Shown in pieces: positions 59,743 to 64,000 of a stretch of 64,000 bases of DNA. The position numbers and the translations under genes were made by a program. The first letter of the stretch is position 1; every line of letters begins with the position of its first letter. The notes beneath the pieces were generated by a model, which was not told the origin of the DNA, searched no databases, and saw only the letters and a list, made by a program, of their open reading frames with translations. Source of the DNA: Sulfolobales archaeon (GTDB lineage Archaea > Thermoproteota > Thermoprotei_A > Sulfolobales > NBVN01); contig JAOAKA010000002.1 in the NCBI GenBank assembly GCA_026413885.1, positions 186,001 to 250,000 of the forward strand. Reading direction: 5' to 3'.

Positions 59743-60685
59743 CTTATTCTCAGGTGCTGGCGGTTTTTCACGAGGGTTTAGAGATTTAGGCTACAAAATT
59801 ATTCTAGCAGTAGATAACGACAGATCTGTGGCTAAGACATATTCAGCTAACTATCCCGGGTCCGAAGTTCTTAACGAAGACATAAGGAGTGTATCGTGCG
59901 ACGATATTAGGTACGTGGCCAATAGCACATCGGTAGACGTAGTGATAGGGTCGCCACCATGTGAGTCTTTCACAGCTGCTAACCCAAATAGACGGCGCGA
60001 CCCTCTAGATAGACTATATTCAGACCCTGCCGGTGTCTTAGTTCTAGAGTTCATTAGAATAGTTGAGTGTGTAAAACCCAGAGTGTTCGTGATGGAGAAC
60101 GTACCCAGCCTAATTGAAGGCGGGTTAAAACACGCTATTAGAGCAGAATACGCTAGAGCTGGATATGGATCTATATTCTACAATATCCTGAGAGCTGAGG
60201 ACTACGGGTCGCCGTCAAAGAGAACTCGCATATTTGTGTCTAATGTCAGAATAGACCCACCTAAGATAGGTGTTAGAAGAACTGTGTGGAATGCGATCGG
60301 GGACCTGCCGAAACCTTCTCGAGATCCAGAAATACCGAATCACGAGACACCTCCATCTCTGAGCACTAAGAAACTTAAGAAGATCGCGAAGCTGAGGTTT
60401 GGAAAGGCTTTAGTGAAGTATAGAGGTTCTAGAGGCAGACTCTACCCGAACTTGATAAAGTTAGACCCGCTGAAGACTGCTCCAACAGTTCTAGGTTCAT
60501 CTAGGTTTATACACCCATACGAGCTGAGACTACTAACTGTGAGAGAGCAGGCTAGGCTAATGAGCTATCCAGACGACCATGTCTTCTTCGGAGGTAGGGA
60601 CGAGCAGTACAATCAGGTTGGAGAGTCTGTGCCTCCAGTTCTCTCGAGTGCTATAGCTAAGTATTTACTGAAGTACCTGATTTAG
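59717..60685 (+). CDS. Orphan C5-cytosine DNA methyltransferase
   Basis: 322 residues with m5C motifs in order: I LIDLFSGAGGFSRGF, IV GSPPCESFTAANP (Cys82, PPC), VI FVMENVPSL, VIII KRTRIFVSNVR, IX RLLTVREQARLMSYPD and X NQVGESVPPVLSSAIA. All catalytic residues are present, so it should be active. The target-recognition region between VIII and IX is short. No restriction enzyme gene is nearby; the start lies 26 bases inside tfe, so it is translated with core transcription and tRNA genes. Confidence 0.88.
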   Translation: MSGGLRLIDLFSGAGGFSRGFRDLGYKIILAVDNDRSVAKTYSANYPGSEVLNEDIRSVSCDDIRYVANSTSVDVVIGSPPCESFTAANPNRRRDPLDRLYSDPAGVLVLEFIRIVECVKPRVFVMENVPSLIEGGLKHAIRAEYARAGYGSIFYNILRAEDYGSPSKRTRIFVSNVRIDPPKIGVRRTVWNAIGDLPKPSRDPEIPNHETPPSLSTKKLKKIAKLRFGKALVKYRGSRGRLYPNLIKLDPLKTAPTVLGSSRFIHPYELRLLTVREQARLMSYPDDHVFFGGRDEQYNQVGESVPPVLSSAIAKYLLKYLI

Positions 60686-61103
60686 CAGCTTTAAAGTACA
60701 CCTTATCCATAAAGTTGAAGCCGGATAGGAGATCCTGCCTTACTGTCTCTACTATCACTATGTAGCCCCAGAGTGATATGATCATCTTGTAGGTAGATTC
60801 ACCACGCTTTAAACTTATTACATAACCCCACGCTAAGAAGTCGACTCCTCTTCTAAACTCAGGTAATTCCTTACCTATAACTACAGAGACTTCATCGTTT
60901 TGCTTAAGCTTCAGTAGCTTACTATGTATATCGAACTTTATCTTTAGGTCGCCACAGTCTATAGTGTATATCGTTACCTCTGGTATGTAGGACTTCACAA
61001 CTTCAACCACTCTACCTCTAGCTTCTAGAAGTCCCTGAATCTGGGTACTAACACCCCTCGAGCTAGTTTCTACTTCTTCCGGTGTCCGCTCTAAAGCAGC
61101 CAT
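60657..61103 (-). CDS. rpo8: RNA polymerase subunit Rpo8 (RpoG)
   Basis: 148 residues with RGRVVEVVKSYIPEVTIYTI, KFDIHSKLLKLKQNDEVSVV, IGKELPEFRRGVDFLAWGYV and MIISLWGYIVIVE, which track the Rpo8/RpoG OB-fold of crenarchaeal polymerase (Rpb8 homologue). An extra N-terminal tail of about 30 residues is present. ATG start; TATA-like ACTTATATAC upstream. Converges on the methyltransferase with a 29-base overlap. Confidence 0.88.
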   Translation of the reverse strand: MAALERTPEEVETSSRGVSTQIQGLLEARGRVVEVVKSYIPEVTIYTIDCGDLKIKFDIHSKLLKLKQNDEVSVVIGKELPEFRRGVDFLAWGYVISLKRGESTYKMIISLWGYIVIVETVRQDLLSGFNFMDKVYFKAAKSGTSVNT

Positions 61104-61174
61104 ATTCTCTCAACACTAAACAAATTCACTGAAGTATATAAGTACTTAGCCGAGTAGCTGCTGATTAGTGAAAA

Positions 61175-61182
61175 CTTATAAG
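61175..61182 (+). promoter_or_regulatory. TATA box of the tRNA-half-like gene
   Basis: CTTATAAG lies about 25-28 bases before the likely transcript start near 61203. Confidence 0.5.
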
Positions 61183-61202
61183 TAGGTTAACCAACGTAGT
61201 AA

Positions 61203-61266
61203 TGAGGGGCAGCGGCCGAGCGGGAGATCCCCCGTGACCGGGGTTCGAATCCCCGCCCGGCTACCA
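61203..61266 (+). tRNA. tRNA 3'-half-like gene (candidate split tRNA), isotype not assigned
   Basis: A perfect T arm (CGGGG, TTCGAAT, CCCCG at 61239-61255), an acceptor 3' strand CCCGGCT, discriminator A and an encoded CCA (61264-61266) are present. The partner acceptor strand AGCCGGG is missing: only about 35 bases lie between the expected transcript start and the T arm, and they do not form D and anticodon arms. The leader GGGGCAGCGGCCGAGCGGG is GC-rich. This is the layout of the 3' half of a split tRNA (leader, bulge, positions 38-73), known in Desulfurococcales. A truncated pseudogene is the alternative. Confidence 0.5.
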
Positions 61267-61272
61267 ATCTAC

Positions 61273-61560
61273 CTACGTAGTTTGAGAATACTTCTCTATG
61301 TATATTGCTTTAACTACTAGGGGTTTGCTGTCTCTTGGACACGTTCCGACGATTTTACCTACGTAGTCACCTTTCTCGTATTTTCTCGGTGATTCATAGC
61401 TGCAGCTAGGACACCTAACTACTTCAACTAATTCTTCTCTTACTGCTTTAGGCTTAGAGCTAGTTAATGAAATAAGCCAGGGCAGTAAGGCTGTCAACAC
61501 GAGCAGGAGGAGGGCTATTAGTAGCGCCATTATGAGGGCGTCGAATTGCTGGAACAACAT
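61273..61560 (-). CDS. Membrane-anchored zinc-ribbon protein, function unknown
   Basis: 95 residues: one long hydrophobic helix (ALIMALLIALLLLVLTALLP), then a cytoplasmic-type zinc ribbon VVRCPSCSYESPRKYEKGD with a third cysteine in IVGTCPRDSKPL. The zinc site shows three cysteines and lacks a clear fourth ligand. Starts on the base where the DUF1512 gene ends, so the pair is probably one operon. Confidence 0.65.
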   Translation of the reverse strand: MLFQQFDALIMALLIALLLLVLTALLPWLISLTSSKPKAVREELVEVVRCPSCSYESPRKYEKGDYVGKIVGTCPRDSKPLVVKAIYIEKYSQTT

Positions 61561-62657
61561 TATTTGACACCTACAGTGTTTCCTACACCTACCACTACTA
61601 CGGTACCTCCTTCTCTAACTTTCTCTCTAATAACTCTCTGTACGAGTTCGTAGGACTTAACTACTCCCTCATATATATTCCTAGAGATTGGGCTGAGGGC
61701 TTCTATCTCACTCATTTTAACTACCACCGCATCTATAGGTATCGAGTATTTACTAGCAACTCTCTCCATAGCTATCTTCTCCGGACCTATGTCACCTATA
61801 GCCGCTCCCGTACCGTAAGCTACTTCACCAGATTCCTCGCTTTCAAGTTTTAATGCGGCATCAACAGTAATTATTCTATCAATAGTTCCCCCTAATTCTT
61901 CAACGAGTTTCTCTAGAGCTTCCCCGGGCCAGCCGACATTAGAGCCCGGACCAGATGCTTTAATAACGTATATCTTCCTTCCGTCAACTTCGGTCTCATA
62001 TAGGTCTGTTCCCTCAGATATCTCTCGCGAGTTTTCCTGCAGATTTACGAGCATTTTAGCCACCAGAGGACCCACACTATCTCCTATAGGTATTCCCGAC
62101 GTAAACGCGTTCAGAGAGTTCACGTAGGCTCTAGCTATTTCTACTAACTCCGGCATCTGAATAGCTAGCTGCATTACGAGTATCCAGTTATTGTACTTAA
62201 GTCCCAGCTCTAGGTAGTGTCTAACTAGCTTATTCAGTAATCTGAGTACACTTACGACTTCTAAAACAGTTTCAACAGAATATTGAATGCTTCTCTCAGT
62301 GGTATCTAAAACCTTCCGCACATACTCTCTAACTGAGTTTTCCCGCACTCTAATAAGGTGTTTAAACCTCCTTATAATGTCTGTAGGCTCTATATCTACA
62401 GGTCTAATGAGGAAGAAGTTATCGGTAAAACCTTCGAGAATCTTAGATGGTTCTTTAATTCCTATGCTACTCATATAAGCTACAGCTTTTCTTCTGGCAT
62501 CTACCTCCATTTCCTCGATAGCATACAGTTTTCTTCTAACGAAAGAAGAAAATCTATGTAGCTGTATTCTCTGAGGTATGTCTGTGAAGTTCATGAGTAA
62601 TGATGCTAAGAAGAGCACAACAATTAAATACGATGCTACATCACTACTCCCATTCAC
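61560..62657 (-). CDS. DUF1512 family membrane-associated protein
   Basis: 365 residues: one N-terminal hydrophobic helix (YLIVVLFLASLLMNF), a long helical middle and a C-terminal alpha/beta domain with KASGPGSNVGWPGEALEKLV, TVDAALKLESEESGEVAYGT and VVVVGVGNTVGVK. The pattern matches DUF1512 of Thermoprotei. Function unknown; glycine-rich loops suggest nucleotide or phosphate binding (inference). GTG start. Confidence 0.8.
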   Translation of the reverse strand: MNGSSDVASYLIVVLFLASLLMNFTDIPQRIQLHRFSSFVRRKLYAIEEMEVDARRKAVAYMSSIGIKEPSKILEGFTDNFFLIRPVDIEPTDIIRRFKHLIRVRENSVREYVRKVLDTTERSIQYSVETVLEVVSVLRLLNKLVRHYLELGLKYNNWILVMQLAIQMPELVEIARAYVNSLNAFTSGIPIGDSVGPLVAKMLVNLQENSREISEGTDLYETEVDGRKIYVIKASGPGSNVGWPGEALEKLVEELGGTIDRIITVDAALKLESEESGEVAYGTGAAIGDIGPEKIAMERVASKYSIPIDAVVVKMSEIEALSPISRNIYEGVVKSYELVQRVIREKVREGGTVVVVGVGNTVGVK

Positions 62658-62765
62658 AGTTCACACCATATATGTAGAAGTTGCTACGTTTTTAACTTCT
62701 TTAGCGGTCATTTAGGGATGGAGCTTCATCACCGAGTCACTATTGGAGTCTTCAATCATCCCGAG

Positions 62766-62854
62766 TGCCGCCGCGGGGATTTGAACCCCGGATCTCCGGA
62801 TCTCTCAGGCGACCGTATGAGTCCGGCGCTTTAACCAGGCTAAGCCACGGCGGC
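62766..62854 (-). tRNA. tRNA-Met(CAT), elongator-like, with a 14-base intron
   Basis: Acceptor strands GCCGCCG and CGGCGGC pair fully; D arm, anticodon stem CCGGA/TCCGG, loop CTCATA-A and a T arm with GGGGTTCAAATCCCC are all present. The anticodon CAT is at 62819-62817. A 14-base intron (62815-62802) sits between positions 37 and 38. CCA is not encoded. The G1-C72 acceptor end excludes the initiator; an Ile tRNA with modified CAT cannot be fully excluded. Confidence 0.9.
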
Positions 62855-62879
62855 GCTCCATAAGTTAGGGTGTTGAAAA

Positions 62880-62887
62880 CTTAAATA
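62880..62887 (-). promoter_or_regulatory. TATA box of tRNA-Met
   Basis: TATTTAAG on the minus strand, 26-33 bases upstream of the mature tRNA 5' end. Confidence 0.6.
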
Positions 62888-63081
62888 GCTTAGTGATGTA
62901 ACGAAGACGCAGCTCTAGAGAGTCTATCTCAGTAAGATGTGTTTTGAGAGATATGTAGATAAAACTAACCTACTACGACACTGTTACTTATACTTTAACT
63001 ACACTTTCAATAGCACAGGATCTCCTAGAACACTGCTAGAAAACTCGACTGACTACTTTAAATATCTCTAGGTGATAGATT

Positions 63082-64000
63082 CTATGCTATCGGCTCGACA
63101 TTCATTACGTCGAGTAGGACCGCTTTAATGTTCTTTCCGGTAATTTCTGAGAAGCTAGGTGTGGTTCTTCCACTATCTCCATCTACAAGCTCTTTGACGT
63201 AGAGTCCCCCGTCTGTTTTTACTAATACCTCTAGAAGGTATTTAGATATAACATTAAGACTGAGTTCGTAAACTCTTCTGCGGCGGACCACGTCTCTTCT
63301 TCTCTCTAGTACTCTGGTGGGAGTTCTCTGGTAGACTACTCTATTGCTGAGACTCAGAATCTTCGATATATCGTTTTCACTCAGCCCTTCTAATACAAAT
63401 GCTACTACTCTATACGTCTTCCTGGTATTTCTCGTCTTGATCGCTCTCACATACTCTCTCGTAGTTCTACCACTTACCACTATGCGGATCCACGGTGATA
63501 GCTCTAAGCTCTGAGAGTATGCACTAGGAGGAATGCGTTGACTAGGGTTCTTTGCTTCGATAACTATCGGTCTACCGTCTCCCAGCATTCTGGCATCCAC
63601 ATCTTCACGTCCAGCTGCGTGTAATACGAGGTCTCTAATATTGAAAGCCTTTAGATATTCTAAGCATAGATCATATATGGATAGCCTATACTTTCTAGAT
63701 CCATCTTTCTTAAACCAGGTTGCTTGAGATATGTATCTCCCAATCTTCACATATCTTCCTCCCAGCAGGAGAGGCAGTATTCTTAGAGAAACATCTCTAC
63801 TCACTAGATCTACAACAACTACGACATCTGGATTGCTGAAGTTAGGCGGTATTGACAGCTCTCTAGAGATATACTTACCGATAAATCTCTTAACTTCTCT
63901 ACGCACACTCTCCCAGGTATCGAGACCTAGTAATCCAATTACTTCCTGTTCTCTCTTTTCGTACTCTGAACCGGCTTTAACACCTACAAGAAAACTAGTT
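63082..64000 (-). CDS. pus10: tRNA pseudouridine synthase Pus10 (partial, runs off the window end)
   Basis: The catalytic block LHAAGREDVDARMLGDGRP is the Pus10 signature with the active Asp, followed by PIVIEAKNPSQR and the C-terminal KTYRVVAFVLEGLSENDI. Archaeal Pus10 makes pseudouridine 54 and 55 of tRNA. A GTG at 63906 opens the complete part, but the frame continues to the window edge with SFLVGVKAGSEYEKREQEV, normal Pus10 sequence, so the true start and the N-terminal THUMP-like domain lie outside. Confidence 0.9.
   Translation of the reverse strand, partial: TSFLVGVKAGSEYEKREQEVIGLLGLDTWESVRREVKRFIGKYISRELSIPPNFSNPDVVVVVDLVSRDVSLRILPLLLGGRYVKIGRYISQATWFKKDGSRKYRLSIYDLCLEYLKAFNIRDLVLHAAGREDVDARMLGDGRPIVIEAKNPSQRIPPSAYSQSLELSPWIRIVVSGRTTREYVRAIKTRNTRKTYRVVAFVLEGLSENDISKILSLSNRVVYQRTPTRVLERRRDVVRRRRVYELSLNVISKYLLEVLVKTDGGLYVKELVDGDSGRTTPSFSEITGKNIKAVLLDVMNVEPIA

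Noticed and set aside
62720..62745. GTGATGA C-box-like sequence on the minus strand between tRNA-Met and the DUF1512 gene
   Set aside because: No D box (CTGA) follows at a suitable distance.
1..64000. CRISPR arrays, insertion sequences, integrases, toxin-antitoxin or defence islands
   Set aside because: No regular spaced repeats, transposase or integrase motifs, or defence genes were seen; the two RHH proteins lack a toxin partner.

Overview
The window comes from a hyperthermophilic crenarchaeon (Thermoproteota, class Thermoprotei), most like the Desulfurococcales. The evidence is crenarchaeal RNA polymerase subunits Rpo6 and Rpo8, TFE, a TmcA/Taw3/Trm5/Trm56/Pus10 tRNA-modification set, crenarchaeal DUF families (DUF1512, DUF2258, DUF2118, DUF4443), intron-bearing tRNAs, C/D box sRNAs, TATA-type promoters, frequent TTG and GTG starts, and heavy use of AGA, ATA and CTA codons. 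The species cannot be named from sequence alone. No CRISPR array, insertion sequence, integrase or provirus was seen; this is mainly core chromosome with some lineage-specific genes.

Layout. 1-7.2 kb: end of coaBC, an Ard1/RimI acetyltransferase, MgtE, an MFS transporter, the Dim2-like KH protein with a C/D box sRNA on its stop codon, an unlisted 56-residue gene, a tandem Hfq-like Sm protein, Dph6, a Cren7-like zinc ribbon and signal peptidase. 7-19.4 kb (mostly minus strand): topA, site-2 protease, rpo6, a second C/D sRNA, trpS, a degenerate RecJ/Cdc45-like gene with rps15, tmcA-apgM and rio1-aIF1A. 19.5-26.5 kb: an S9 peptidase, the aIF2beta-DUF424-NMD3 operon, RNase Z, membrane and sugar-nucleotide genes and a decayed GDPD-like gene. 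26.7-34.8 kb is the cell-surface region: an S-layer pair (large repeat protein plus coiled-coil membrane stalk), tRNA-Val, two pilin-like secreted proteins and two paralogous ribbon-helix-helix regulators.

34.8-38.2 kb: phosphoribosyltransferase, hypE, DUF4443 regulator, phosphoesterase and a small zinc protein. 38.4-44 kb is a compact cobamide salvage and nucleotide-loop operon: cobT, a cbiZ-cobZ fusion, cobY, cobD, cobS, cbiB. 44-64 kb: taw3, PhoH-KH ATPase, trm5-like, DUF2258, a metal-site-less amidohydrolase homologue, nucleoside phosphorylase, rpl7ae, mtaB, a HerA-like ATPase, gltX, prenyl synthase, DUF47, the endA-trm56-tfe-cytosine methyltransferase series, rpo8, a tRNA 3'-half-like gene, DUF1512, tRNA-Met and pus10 (cut by the window end).

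The strongest unexpected observation is that several universally recognisable genes (rio1, the HerA-like ATPase, endA, probably topA, possibly a pilin) have no ATG, GTG or TTG in frame where the protein must start. At three operon junctions the only candidate is an ATA or CTG placed exactly as in the usual ATGA start/stop overlap (ATAA, ATAG, CTGA), and endA has an ATA where a leaderless transcript should begin. Other leads are the candidate split-tRNA 3' half, the S-layer/RHH promoters sharing TGTACAC palindromes, the tandem Hfq-like protein, unusual inverted repeats, and two small genes.
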